64,000 bases of DNA, taken from positions 11,899,060 through 11,963,059 of the forward strand of contig OX442314.1 in assembly GCA_949358305.1 (NCBI GenBank), written 5' to 3'. The translations under genes and the position numbers were made by a program. The notes below the pieces were generated by a model, which saw only the letters and a list, made by a program, of their open reading frames with translations, was not told the DNA's origin and searched no databases. This document shows positions 19,721-31,200 of this stretch, in pieces. Position 1 is the first letter of the stretch. Each line of letters begins with the position of its first letter. Origin of the DNA: Strigamia acuminata (lineage: Eukaryota > Arthropoda > Chilopoda > Geophilomorpha > Linotaeniidae).

Positions 19721-20441
19721 AAAAATTTGGGTGTGAAATAAATAAGCAATAAGCCGGAAATTGATAAAGAAAAGAAATTGAAATTTATTTAAACACTACA
19801 CTTAAGAAATAAAACTAATGAAATTATTAATTCGCTTTTCATAAAAGCTGGCTCACGCCAAAAAGTATCTTCTATCTGCATAAATAATTTTTGATATAAC
19901 ATGTCAAAAATCATGCTAAACTAAAATATTAAACACTCAGCTAAATTGACTTCCTCCAAACGCTCTAGTTGTTTGCATTGCATGCATTCATTTATTCTGT
20001 CTCTTTCTTCAAAAAGAAGAAAAAGATCTTATCAGTTTCTCTTGGCATCGGAACAAGTTTAGACATACTTTTCTTTAGGGTCATATAAGGTCTCTAGCAT
20101 TCATGGCTTAATTAAATGAATATAATTTATTCTGATTAATAAAATAGGTTAGTTTTTACAATAGTCGCCTTTTTATGAATTTTAACATTAAATAACTAAA
20201 ATAGAAAACGAAATGTCAGTGAAAATGAATAATAAAATGCTTCCCGCGACGTGGCTGGTTTGGCAGCGTCGGCCGTCGACGTGCTCGTCTTGGGCGTCGA
20301 ATGGCACCGATTTTTGTACTTAAATCGTATGTGACGTTGAAAAGGATTTAAACGTCTTAAACGCCCTAGATGAGAGCGCAGGGCCTCTTTAGATGGCATC
20401 CACAAAAAAAATGTCAAAGTTTGAATAATATCTACCGCCAA

Positions 20442-20925
20442 AACATTGGGGGGTTTAATTGGTTTTTAAGTGTTTTTCCCGTTTTCTTAGGTTTTTAGTA
20501 ATATTTTTTTTTTTTTTTTTTTGTGTTTTATGTAATTACTTAAATGAGTCAAATTAAAAATTTAAAACTAGTAAGTATTATAAGTTTTTTTTTCTGGACC
20601 TCGATAAAAATTTTCATGTTCATTTTATTGTCAAACTTTCTAAGTGCCGAATCTTCCTTCCTTGTATACACGTGATTTCCGGACATCATTAATTTTCGAA
20701 ACACAGAGCAGGTGTCAACAAGTAATTTTAAGTGGGGTCCGGATACTATTGAAAATTTTTATCGAGGTCCAGAAAAAAAAACTTATAATACTTACTAGTT
20801 TTAAATTTTTAATTTGACTCATTTAAGTAATTACATAAAACACAAAAAAAAAAAAAAAAAAAATATTACTAAAAACCTAAGAAAACGGGAAAAACACTTA
20901 AAAACCAATTAAACCCCCCAATGTT
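20442..20925. mobile_element. Foldback element with about 178-bp inverted arms
   Basis: The left arm (20442-20620) and right arm (20751-20925) are near-perfect reverse complements, from CATTGGGGGGTTTAATTGG to its complement, including a long T-tract and A-tract. The 130-bp loop contains a piece related to the sequence at 19586-19650. It sits exactly at the left border of the second copy of the 360-bp duplicate. No transposase is present, and a target duplication cannot be separated from the palindrome. Confidence 0.75.
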
Positions 20926-20926
20926 T

Positions 20927-21282
20927 TCCCAATTTGGTTTCTTCTATCTCTTTGCTCACTAACTCTGGCAATCTCATTGTATTGCTTAATATGGTGAATA
21001 CATCATATTCTTTCTTTCTTTCTCAGAGATGTGAACCCACAACATTGTGATAACATTTGCAGCTCCACTATGTACTTCTCCACTGTCTTTCTTTCTTAGC
21101 TCCAAAGTTTTGCCTAGCCATAAATGGGGTATCTACCAACTTGTAGTGTAAATCCACAATTCCCAATACGGTATCTACATCTACGTTTTCAACTATTGGC
21201 ATTTTACTAAACAAATGTAAATGTAAAAATATGAATGGACATAAAAAAATTTGTCATATCAATACAACCAACTCGTCGTAAA
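20927..21282. repeat. Dispersed duplicate, copy 2 (copy 1 at 18069-18438)
   Basis: Same orientation and about 95% identical by eye to copy 1. It begins right after the foldback arm. Confidence 0.8.
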
Positions 21283-21504
21283 TATGGTGTTTATAATTTA
21301 AAATTGAATTTTTTATATTTCTTTTTACCTAAACTCGCCTCCATCCTCGAAATGGTTTTAGTTTTCTTAAATATCGCATGTGTGCTCGCAAAGCCTCTTT
21401 TGAGACCCAGATACAATTGCGAAAGTTAAATTAGTTCTTAATTTTAACTTCTTCATATTGTTTGTGATAATTTCAGCCAATGGCAGTGTTTTATGAAATT
21501 TGTG

Positions 21505-21672
21505 AAATATGAAGAACCTATGAAACATTTATGAAGAACCTATGAAACATCTATGAAAAACCTATGATACATCTATGAAGAACCTATGAAACATCTATGA
21601 AAAACCTATGAAACATCTATGAAGAACCTATGAAACATCTATGAAAAACCTATGAAACACTATGAAACAATA
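21505..21672 (+). repeat. Short tandem repeat, about 20-bp unit
   Basis: About eight copies of a unit close to CTATGAAACATCTATGAAGAA, alternating AAGAAC and AAAAAC forms. They lead directly into the GC-rich broken ORF region. Confidence 0.85.
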
Positions 21673-21689
21673 TGAAAAAAAAGAATCCG

Positions 21690-22100
21690 TGGTCAGGAGG
21701 TGGTTAGGGAGACGAGCTGCCGACATTGCCTTCCGTTGGCGAGCCCATACAGTGCGCCTTCTCATGGATCAGAAGCAGATCATCGGCATGGTGGTGTGGA
21801 GGGCAGGTGAAACTGCGGACCAGGGCAACAGGGTTCGCCTCATCGATGTGCCAGAACTCCCACCGGGCCTCCCGCGTCAGGCATGGAGGAGAGAAGTTTT
21901 GTGGCGGAGTTGACTGCGTTCGCTGAACGCTTTGACGACGACCCAACCTTCAAGCCGGACGACCCCGTCATTGTAGGTTTTCCCTACGACCACGACGTGT
22001 CTGTTGGCCACATCCAAACGGCGAGTGCAATCTCGGCGTCCGAGATCACCAGGTTCGGCAATGGCAGGATTGATGGCGTTGGTGAAAATTCTCTAAGTTG
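21690..22100 (+). pseudogene. GC-rich island with two overlapping frames, probable frameshifted foreign or old gene
   Basis: The stretch is clearly richer in GC than its surroundings. One frame (to 21913) contains AFRWRAHTVRLLMDQKQIIG and LIDVPELPPGLPRQAWR. A second frame (from 21883) continues with FVAELTAFAERFDDDP and DDPVIVGFPYDHDVSVGH. Both parts look like real protein, and joining needs a single shift near 21,880-21,900. No family is recognised. It may be a fragment of a viral, bacterial or transposon gene. Confidence 0.4.
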
Positions 22101-23129
22101 TGTTGAAAATTCTCGTACTATTGTTTGTTTGCGATTGCAATAATTAATATTTTTTTCAAGTGTTTTGTGAAAATTTATTGTTTATCGGAAAATTTGATTT
22201 TTGGATTATTGTTGCAGAAAATATGTGAACATAGCGAATTTTATAAAAAATTATTGTTAATAAAAAAAATTCACATTAAAATCACCTGAATTTCGCTGAC
22301 TAGAAATAACTGATCAATCGAATGAAAAATCTACTAAAAACCAGAAATTATACTGTACCTTTAAAAAAAAAACAGAAATTGTACTGTACATTTAAAAAAA
22401 TATATAAATGATAGTGTACATTTAAAAAAAAAACAGAAATTATACTGTGCATTTAAAAAAAATAGAAAGACTATTTAAAAAAAATAGAAACTGACTTTGG
22501 GTTGGACCAATTGGACCTAAACACTTCACCATCATTCGGTAAAATAAAGATTAATTTTATTTGGATGCTTTGCTCGTGGGCGATTAATTCGGATACGTTT
22601 TATGAATTTGCAGTGGAGTTTCAGCTAGTTTGGCTCGTGGGCGATGAATTCGGATACATTTTATGAATTTGCAGTGGAGTTTCAGCTAGTTTTGCACGGT
22701 GGGCGATAAATTCGGTCCAATCGCTGGACACGAGTTGAGCAGCAAAGCCAACCGAGTAAGCAACCCGACAAAGTATGGGACGAACGAATGAAAGAATCTG
22801 AAATCTCCAGTGGTGTAATACAAAAGTAATTTTCTTGAATTGTGTGTGCATTTTGATTGGAAGTAGAAATTATACATATAACAAATGCGATAAATATGAG
22901 TTAATGTTGCATTGCTTTCATATATCGTAACCATCACAAGGACTGTAAAAGCTGTAAAAGTTTTGATCTAATTTTAATTCGTTCCAATCTAATTCATTTT
23001 ATTTGTGTCCGCGAGAGATTTTATAGAATTAAAATAAGGTCTTACAAGTTAAATCACGACGCAACGTACAAACAGAATTCTAGTACCACAATACGATACA
23101 GCCAAATTTAATTAAATATTCAGATTTTA
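22101..23129. other. AT-rich intergenic DNA with local tandem repeats
   Basis: Holds four imperfect copies of an ATACTGTACATTTAAAAAAA type unit (22342-22490). It also holds a direct repeat of about 59 bp, GCTCGTGGGCGATTAATTCGG and its near copy (22571-22630 and 22631-22690). The segment near 22500-22550 resembles the sequence just upstream of the gene at 23754. No gene seen. Confidence 0.5.
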
Positions 23130-23450
23130 TTCCAATTAAAATTCAACATGCCATGAACGTATGAACAGTAGTAATAACATGAACTATCAAGGCAATACGA
23201 TACGTGGAATCTAAAGTATACGTTTGCGTTATTGAATAACTAAATAATTTTGTCTAATTTTGTTTATAGATTATTGTAGATTTATAGTTACTGCACCAGC
23301 AATTACTAAAACAACCCATTTCAATGGTGCAGCGAGCGAAGCCGGTTGCGCAATGCAGTTCAAAAAGAAGAGAGAAAGCACTCGAAGAATAATACACAAG
23401 AAAAAGAAGATAAAAGATGATTTAAACTAGAACAGAAAATAATTAGCAGA
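23130..23450 (+). pseudogene. Decayed duplicate of the FAM50 promoter and first coding exon
   Basis: From about 23160 the sequence follows the 5' flank of FAM50 (25480 onward). At 23318-23440 it follows exon 1: GGTGCAGCGAGCGAAGCCGG and the Lys-rich run after it. The start codon is lost, a frameshift occurs in the [10 protein letters not shown] region, and no downstream exons are present. It lies about 2.35 kb upstream of the intact gene, with the 395-aa ORF between them. Confidence 0.82.
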
Positions 23451-23753
23451 AATAAGTTGATTTTAAGTTGGACACCTCGCCATCTTTCGGCAAAATAGAT
23501 ATTCTTTTCTTCGGAAACTGCTCACCAGAGTGGCAGCAAATATGCGGAGATCCGAGCTGTAGTACGTCGTATCGTACTCCGTTCTTCGTATTTGTAAATT
23601 ACAGTTACTTCTGCTTCACATGGACAGCCGTATTTTATAGCAGAATTCTGTTTGAGGCTAGGAAATTCCTTCAAGTTACAATTGGTACACGATATTTGAT
23701 TCAGTAAGTTTCGTTCCAATATTACTGGAATCATTTGATTTCTTCAAACAGGG

Positions 23754-24941
23754 ATGGACAAATTCCAAATAATATATGCTCGTCTTCAAGAAAATCTGAA
23801 AAACGCGAAATCGTGCCCCAGCTTGGAGAAAATATCACTATTAGCCATCGCAATTTCATTTTGGCGAAAAGATGCGGTTAAATTGAAAATAGTAAATTAT
23901 TTTGGAAAAAATAAAAGTCTGAAATCTAAGGAATGGCATCTAATTGAAGACGAAGCGATGAAAGGAGAAAATCTGTATTTACCACCAACCCTGAATGACG
24001 AACTAAAATATTTCGTTGCAATTATCGGTATTCAGATACACGAATGGCTAAAATATCTCGAAAGATTCACTTTTACTGACAATGTCACTTCTAACGCTTT
24101 TGTTACTGACATTGCTTGGACGGTTCATGGAGCAATTGACAAAAAAGAAACGTTTGTTTTACTCTACAGCGACGAAAATAATGAAGCCTTAAGGACCAAT
24201 GGGAGTCTGTACAATCTGGCGAGCCATTTTTGTTTAGTAAACTATGTGAAAATTTTATGGAGGAAGCTACCATTGTTCTTAAAACAAATCAAGTACGATG
24301 ACGAATTACATTTGGACGATGAAACCTGGCTGAAGTTTGAACTTGCAACAAAAATTCGAAAACTATTCAACGGCCAACGCTGTAATTTAGACGACATTGT
24401 CATCTTGGCTGTGATATGGGAGTTAGATATAGTTTTACAGTACATATGGGATACTAAGAATGATGCGAATGATAGGAATCGATTGATACGTCTGTGTTGG
24501 GAGTTTGTGGAGCCAGAGCCGTCGGACAGCATGTACTTTCTCCTCAATCGTTTATCGGAAAATCAACTGGAATTGATATTCAGGCATTGCGACTGGACTA
24601 GAAATTTCGGCAGCATGCTAGAGAGTCTGCTCAACTCAAACAGATATTGGAATGACTATTTGATTTCCACTTTAATCGATATGGTTGATTTTTATGATGT
24701 TCGTTGCGCGACGTATTTTGTTATTCTGTTATACGATATTTGTTGGAGTGGCCTTGCTGGTTTTTTAAAGAACAGACTTTTTGAAAAATTGTGGAACTGT
24801 TTTTCTAGCAAACTAAAACAGACCATATTCGATCAAAAGTGTAACTTGATGAATCTGTTCAACTGCGAGCACCTTTATTTTCCTAAGGTGTTGATGAATA
24901 GTGCTAGCGTGGATGAAGTCGGAAAGATTAACCGTAAATGA
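23754..24941 (+). CDS. Unrecognised 395-aa protein, helical
   Basis: Single long frame from ATG 23754 (MDKFQIIYARLQ) to TGA at 24939. A splice-acceptor-like TTTCTTCAAACAG ends two bases before the ATG, and a GTAAGT donor lies at 23703, so a 5'-UTR intron of about 50 bp is likely. The protein is rich in Leu, Trp, Cys and Asp/Asn. Recurrent patterns such as WRKLPLFLKQ, VIWELDIVLQYIW and LLNRLSENQLELIF suggest an alpha-helical solenoid. No signal peptide, membrane segment or zinc motif. Codon use looks like that of the neighbouring host genes. It lies between the dead FAM50 exon and intact FAM50, so it may have arrived with, or been spared by, that duplication. Function unknown. Confidence 0.75.
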   Translation: MDKFQIIYARLQENLKNAKSCPSLEKISLLAIAISFWRKDAVKLKIVNYFGKNKSLKSKEWHLIEDEAMKGENLYLPPTLNDELKYFVAIIGIQIHEWLKYLERFTFTDNVTSNAFVTDIAWTVHGAIDKKETFVLLYSDENNEALRTNGSLYNLASHFCLVNYVKILWRKLPLFLKQIKYDDELHLDDETWLKFELATKIRKLFNGQRCNLDDIVILAVIWELDIVLQYIWDTKNDANDRNRLIRLCWEFVEPEPSDSMYFLLNRLSENQLELIFRHCDWTRNFGSMLESLLNSNRYWNDYLISTLIDMVDFYDVRCATYFVILLYDICWSGLAGFLKNRLFEKLWNCFSSKLKQTIFDQKCNLMNLFNCEHLYFPKVLMNSASVDEVGKINRK

Positions 24942-25637
24942 TGCAGGACCCGTGTTGGATCAGTAACTGTGTGGAATTATCCAAACTGGTCGCGTCTAGC
25001 GAAAGGTTTTTGGCTTTGGGATTGATGACATCAGAATAATAAGTGATGATGAATAAGAATATGATTATTGTGTTACGACCAGCGGGAAAATAAACTTTTT
25101 GTTTATTCCAATCATTAACCAGCAGAAAAAAATTATTAAATGTGTGAACGTAGAATACTATTTTTTTGTTTGCAATGATGATAATTTATTTTTATCCCCC
25201 AGGTAAATTTTGAAGAAATTTATTGATGATAATAAAAACAATTGATTTTTACGTAATGGTTGCCAGAAATCTGAAAATTATTATCATAATTTTTAATTAC
25301 AAGACGCTTTTCATAATTGGAAACTTCATTTTTAAAACTGGCATAATCTTCCCGTTTGAGAGACGAAAAACCAGTGTCGTAAACAAATTGATGCAAAAGC
25401 AAAAATTACTTAAATAAGCCTCGCAATTTGAAAAACCCGCACAATTTTTCACATCACATGATCAAAACAGTGGCGCGAACAATGGTAAAAACACGAACTA
25501 TCATAGCAATAGGATACGGCGCTGTGAACCAATCTGGTAAACCCGGGGAAACTGCGGTATGTTTGCGTTATTGCAGTAGCAAGCTAACTAATTTTGTATA
25601 ATTTTGTTTTTCGATTCTTACAGATTGATATCCTAAC
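24942..25637. other. Intergenic region before FAM50
   Basis: AT-rich and non-coding. It contains AATAAA-type signals for the 395-aa gene (25090 area) and, from about 25,480, the FAM50 5' flank that is duplicated at 23,160. Confidence 0.5.
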
Positions 25638-25685
25638 TTGTTGCGAGGAGAAACCTTTACAGTTACTACATCAGATATAATCAAA

Positions 25686-26918
25686 ATGGCACATTACAAA
25701 GGCGCAGCGAGCGAAGCCGGTCGCGCAATGCAGCTGAAAAAGAAGAGAGAGAAAGCACTCGAAGAATTAGAACACAAGAAAAAGAAGATCGAAGAAGATT
25801 TAAAATTGAACAATATAGAAAATAAATTTGCAACCCATTACGATGCCATAGAACAACAGTTAAAATCCAGTACTATCGGTTTGGTCACACTGGATGAGAT
25901 GAAGGTTTGTATTGTATTTGTCAGTTTCGATTAAATTACTAACAAGACTCATTTGTTTTAATAACAGGCCAAGCAAGAGGATGTGGTCAAAGAACGAGAG
26001 CGGCAATTAGCGAAAAAGCAACGTGAAAAAGATTTGCAAAAACAAAAAGAAATTGAGGCGAAAAAAGCGGAAAAGAAGAAACAAATCGAACAGGTATAAA
26101 TAAAGAAATTAATCAAATAAAGAAATAATTGAAAAAACACAATTTTATAAACAGATACGGGCATTATCCTTTAATCCTGATGACGATGAAAACGAAAAAA
26201 CAGAAAGTGACGAATCCGATGCCTCAAAAGAAGAATCGGACGACGACGACTCGCTCGAACCTTCTCATAAAAAGAAAAAACTAGGAAAAAATCCCGACGT
26301 TGATACGAGTTTCTTACCGGACAGAGAACGAGAAGAGGAGGAAAACAAAATGCGAGAAGAATTACGTCAAGTAAAATTTAAAAAATTGAATATCCTGATT
26401 ATAATCATCACAATTAAACCACATTTAATTGACAGGAATGGGTGGGCAAACAAGACAAATTGAAAAACGAAGAAATCGGCATAACATTCAGTTACTGGGA
26501 CGGATCCGGTCATCGGCGGACAGTTCGCATGAAGAAAGGGAACAGCATCCACCAGTTTTTGCAGAAATGTTTGGAAATGCTTCGTAAGGAATTCAACGAA
26601 CTCCGCGCAGTGACAGCCGACCAATTGATGTACGTTAAGGAGGATTTAATCATCCCTCACCATTACACGTTCTACGACTTTATCGTGACCAAAGCTCGTG
26701 GCAAAAGTGGACCTTTATTCAATTTCGACGTCCACGACGACGTGAGACTAGTGAGCGACGCCACGGTCGAAAAAGACGAATCGCACGCGGGAAAAGTGTT
26801 GATGCGGAGCTGGTACGAACGAAACAAGCATATTTTCCCGGCGAGTCGATGGGAGCCGTACGATCCGGAGAAGAATTACGAGAAATACACGATTTCGGAT
26901 AAGAATAGAAAACTATAA
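25686..26918 (+). CDS. FAM50: FAM50 / XAP5 family nuclear protein (347 aa, 4 exons)
   Basis: Exons 25686-25904, 25968-26093, 26155-26370 and 26436-26918; every intron is GT-AG and the frame closes exactly. FAM50 (XAP5) is a nuclear protein linked to the spliceosome. The N-terminus [20 protein letters not shown] is followed by a long Lys/Glu coiled coil. Exon 3 holds an acidic stretch, a [20 protein letters not shown] block, and the start of the XAP5 domain. Exon 4 carries the conserved [48 protein letters not shown] and [13 protein letters not shown] motifs. Length agrees with human FAM50A (339 aa). The start ATG is preceded by AAA. A polyadenylation AATAAA lies just after the stop. Confidence 0.96.
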
Positions 26919-28261
26919 ATGAAATAAATGCAACTTCTCGTTTTCTCTTGAATATGATTTAATTTTAATACATGAATATATTCGTTGTACAAACGAAACA
27001 TGTTTTTATACAGTCAAACTTGGTGTAAACATTGAAAATATTCTCAATCAATATTTTAACAAACTTCTCCAGGATCACAACTGGTTTATATAATAAATTT
27101 GTTTTATTTCATTTCATTTATTTATTTATTTATTTATTTTTTTGGTCATCGACTTTAGAAAATAATTAATTTCAATTTCTTTTATACAAGATTTACAATA
27201 AAAACATTTTCTTTCTTCCGTTAGTTTGTTTTTTTTCCTTTTAAATTCTCTGGAGAAATTCTTACAGCTTTGTTTACACCAAGCTGTAAAATTAATTAAA
27301 TTAATCATTCGATAACTCATGGCACAAAAAGTCTTACAAAAGTACTGCTTAAAAGTTCTAAAAGAACCAACTCGGCTATTGTTGACTTTAAATCAGCTCG
27401 AAATACTGTCTAACATCATTATAACTACAACAATAATAAATAAGCATTTCCCCAACAAATATACATTTCTTTTCAACCGATGAATACTGATAATCGAGAA
27501 GTAACTACACGACAAATACCAGTATTGTAAGGGTTTACTATATATACTCAACAGCTTACGGTGCGAACAATAATGGCCACCTACGCTATAGCAACGGACA
27601 GTATTATTATTATTTTTTTAATAAATTTCTTTTAAGGACTATCAGTATTCGAATTAAACTATTATCACAAAATCGGTTATAATTGAATAAGTAACACTTT
27701 ATAGTTAACATGGCGGACTCGGACTGTGACCTAGACATTATATTTGTTTAAAAACCTGGGAACAATGTTAGTTTTCGCAAAAATTGAAAATGTTTATACA
27801 AAACAGTGACCATGATTCGCGTTTCGATTAAAAACTGACTAAATTGTAAACATTAAACAATGAGCGACTATTGTTTTAGGTTGTCTTTGAAGTTCTGCTG
27901 TTTACAGCGCTTCTTTGGTTATGCTCAACTCGATTTAAATTAATGTCTTTAACATTATTTTCTATGGGGACGAGGGGGATGGAAATCAAAGAAAAAACTA
28001 AACAAAAGTGAGTGGTTTTTTTTTCTACTTTTCTTTTTTTTGTTGTTGCGTAAAAACGGTTTTCAACTGCAATACTGTAACTCCGCTTGATAGAAAAACA
28101 AAGGGGCAAAACTGTTAAAAATTCCACACAAGCTTAAGCTCGGCGTGTTATTCGAAGCAAACTTGCGCGCACACGGTGTTTAACGCCAGCGTATTTTCTC
28201 GGCGGATTCGAGACATCACGACAGCAATGGACTAGTAAAATCTTGCAACACGTTCAACAGT
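26919..28261. other. Convergent intergenic region between FAM50 and PACS 3' ends
   Basis: Contains the 3' UTRs of both genes and an ATTT microsatellite (27113-27140). Short ORFs of 64-83 codons show no family features. Nothing else recognised. Confidence 0.5.
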
Positions 28262-31200
28262 TCACAAGGCACTCTCTGACGGCACGAACAATGCCACTGG
28301 AAAATGCTTGATATGAGTTTGCCACTGCGCGGACAGTTGGAAAAACTTCACTCCGTACCAATCGATTCCGTCGATGTTCACTGAAATGAAAGTGAACAAC
28401 AAACTCGTTTCAATATTTCAATTAATTTGTGTGTGGGTAAAAATTTAACCTTTTAACGGTTGTGACCGTGTCAAGCAAATAAGTCTGTTGATGCCTTCAA
28501 CTAGAGTGCTCTTTGGTTCGCTTTCTTTGTCTTTCTCCTTCTTTTTGCCCAATCTCATAACTAGAAAACAAACGGCATTTAAAATACAATGAAACAAAGT
28601 CAAATTTAGTTCAACCCCATTACAGGACCAACCAGATGCAAAGTCTGTGCAAAATAACTATTTTTAAATGCTTTTTAGGCGCAATATTGGCTTTTCTTTA
28701 GCAAAAAATGCATTTCTTTAGCAAGAGATGCATTTCTAGACGCAAAAGATGCATTTCTAGACGCAAAAGATGCATTTCTAGACGCAAAAGATGCATTTCT
28801 AGACGCAAAAGATGCATTTCTAGACGCAAAAGATGCATTTCTAGACGCAAAAGATGCATTTCTAGACGCAAAAGATGCATTTCTAGACGCAAAAGATGCA
28901 TTTCTAGACGCAAAAGATGCATTTCTAGACGCAAAAGATGCATTTCTAGACGCAAAAGATGCATTTCAAGACGCAAAAAATGCATTTTTAGACGCAAAAA
29001 ATGCATTTCTAGACAAAAAACGTGCATTAATAGTCGAAAAACAAGCATATTTTGTCGAAGAACGTGCATTTCTAGACTAAAAATGGCGATTTTTGATTAA
29101 TTTCGTGATAAGCTTATTTGGAATAACGGGGTTGAACTGTAAAGCCGACAGATACTTTTTTGTTTTTTCTCCTTGCTGATGTAATTCATAGACAATGCTC
29201 CCGAAGTTTCTCCTTGAGGTGGTAATCGCATGAATTGTAATGATTTAAATGTGGATTTGAGCGTGTTTTTGTTGCTATCAGCTTTTTTATTGCTATCACT
29301 TTTAGTTTGATTTGTCCAATAGTCAATTTGAAGATCGAGTGGCTCTTGACTCGTTGGAAGAAATATTTGAGAATTGTGAGCACTGAAAACAAAATAAATC
29401 ACAAGCTGAGCACAAAACCTTTAATCGATACAAATCAAACTAGTTCCACTAACGTTTGTAATGGAATTCCTATACTAGGAGAACTCGGAGGAGAGCCGCC
29501 TTCCTTTGGTTTATCTAACTGATTGGTTGCAGGTGGAGAACTCGATTGGAAAGATATCGTGCTAATTTCGTCGAAATCGACTGACGTGGGTGCCGATGCA
29601 TCAGCCGCTCCGATTCTCACCTCCTAAATAGTCAAATTCATTCGTTAACAACTTGAAAAATACTACAAACATTTATTAAATCAACTCACACTGACAAATG
29701 GAACAAATATTTGTGACGAATCTTCATCAGAACTTTTTTCTTTGTAAGTAATCATTGCCTCGGCGATTGGAAGTTGATGAACCGACGCAATATTATTAAT
29801 ATATCGACTTATACGATTGACAATTTCCTGAGATTCTGTACATTTTAAGAGGCAATTAAATTAATTTAAACGTAAATATAGTAATTTTTTTCATATTTCT
29901 TACCTGTTTTTTGTGTTTCCGGCTTTTCGATCGCATCCCGCCAAACAGATTCGAGAAACATAGTGTGGTAAGTACTGTCCATTGAACCCAAGTATTTAGC
30001 CAGATTATTAACACCTGCAAAATATATTAATATATTAATAAATAGTTTTTTTAAACGTTAAAATTTAATTCTTACCAACTGGAATGATTAAAAATTTAAT
30101 GTAAGTCTGCCATTCTGGCGGTTTACTCGAAAGCTGCTCAACATATGTCCGTACCACGCAATTAACATAACCATCACTGCCAATAATGACCACTTTTATG
30201 GGAAGAGGCGCTTTAGAATTCGTATTGCAGCTGTGGAAACAACAATTTAACAAATTAAATCGAAAACAAAATTTCAAAAAAAATATTTTACAATTTTTGT
30301 ATTCTGCTGACTAGAAAAGAAATAGTCGCTCTGACATCGGCATTTGCCGCTGTTGTCAACACGCGATGTTGTTTTTCCGTTAAGCGCTGGGCTATAACTT
30401 GGCCCTGAATTTCCAATACATTCACCATTATGACGTAATCGGGAGTACTGTCTTCGGTGGGAAACACTTTTCCCAATTGTTCCAATAATATTTTACGAGG
30501 CTGTCAAATTTATTTGTAAAAAATTACTTCAATTACTTGCGGAATTCAATTTTAATATCAACTTACACTGCTATCAAAATGACAAACACTGTTGCTCCGT
30601 TCAACGGATCCCTTAGATAAAGAAATTCTTTTTTCTTTGGTAGTATTTTTATCTCGTGTGAACAGTTTCGGTCTCTTATCGCTCGATGTTATCTTTTTTT
30701 CTTCAATTGTCGGTGGACTGCTGGCTGTTTGCGGCGGGTCCGATTGCTCGTGATCCGTTAGTTGATCCTGAATCGTAATAAACGAAAATTAGAAATTTAA
30801 ATTGTCTTTTTTATTTCCTTTTCTCACTGGATGGCTATCGGAATCTGCCTTTTTCGAGCTTTCGTCGCTCAATCGATCAGCACCAACCTAAATAAACAAA
30901 GAATTTGTAAGATAATCATCACACAATGCGCTGTCATTACGAACCTTATCAACAGATAAGCCCTCTTGAATGAGGGAACGACTAGATGGAAAAAAAGGCC
31001 TAAAGATAGAAAAATACAATTTTAATAGTGAACTTTATAAAATATAGTGGCGGGACAAAAAGTGTGGCAGCTGTCGTAGATACGTCCAAGAAGATTATAT
31101 GTATTTGGCTTTAAAAACACATTTTTGTACTATTTTGGTCTAAAAACACATTTTTTGACCGATTTTTGCCTAAAACATCACATTTTGAACAATTTTAAGC

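Noticed and set aside
21505-21672. CRISPR-like regular repeats
   Set aside because: Head-to-tail 20-bp repeats without unique spacers, in a eukaryotic context.
28698-29100. Open frames of 123-130 codons on both strands with repeated MHLLRLE or CISRRKR peptides
   Set aside because: They are translations of a 21-bp minisatellite in a PACS intron.
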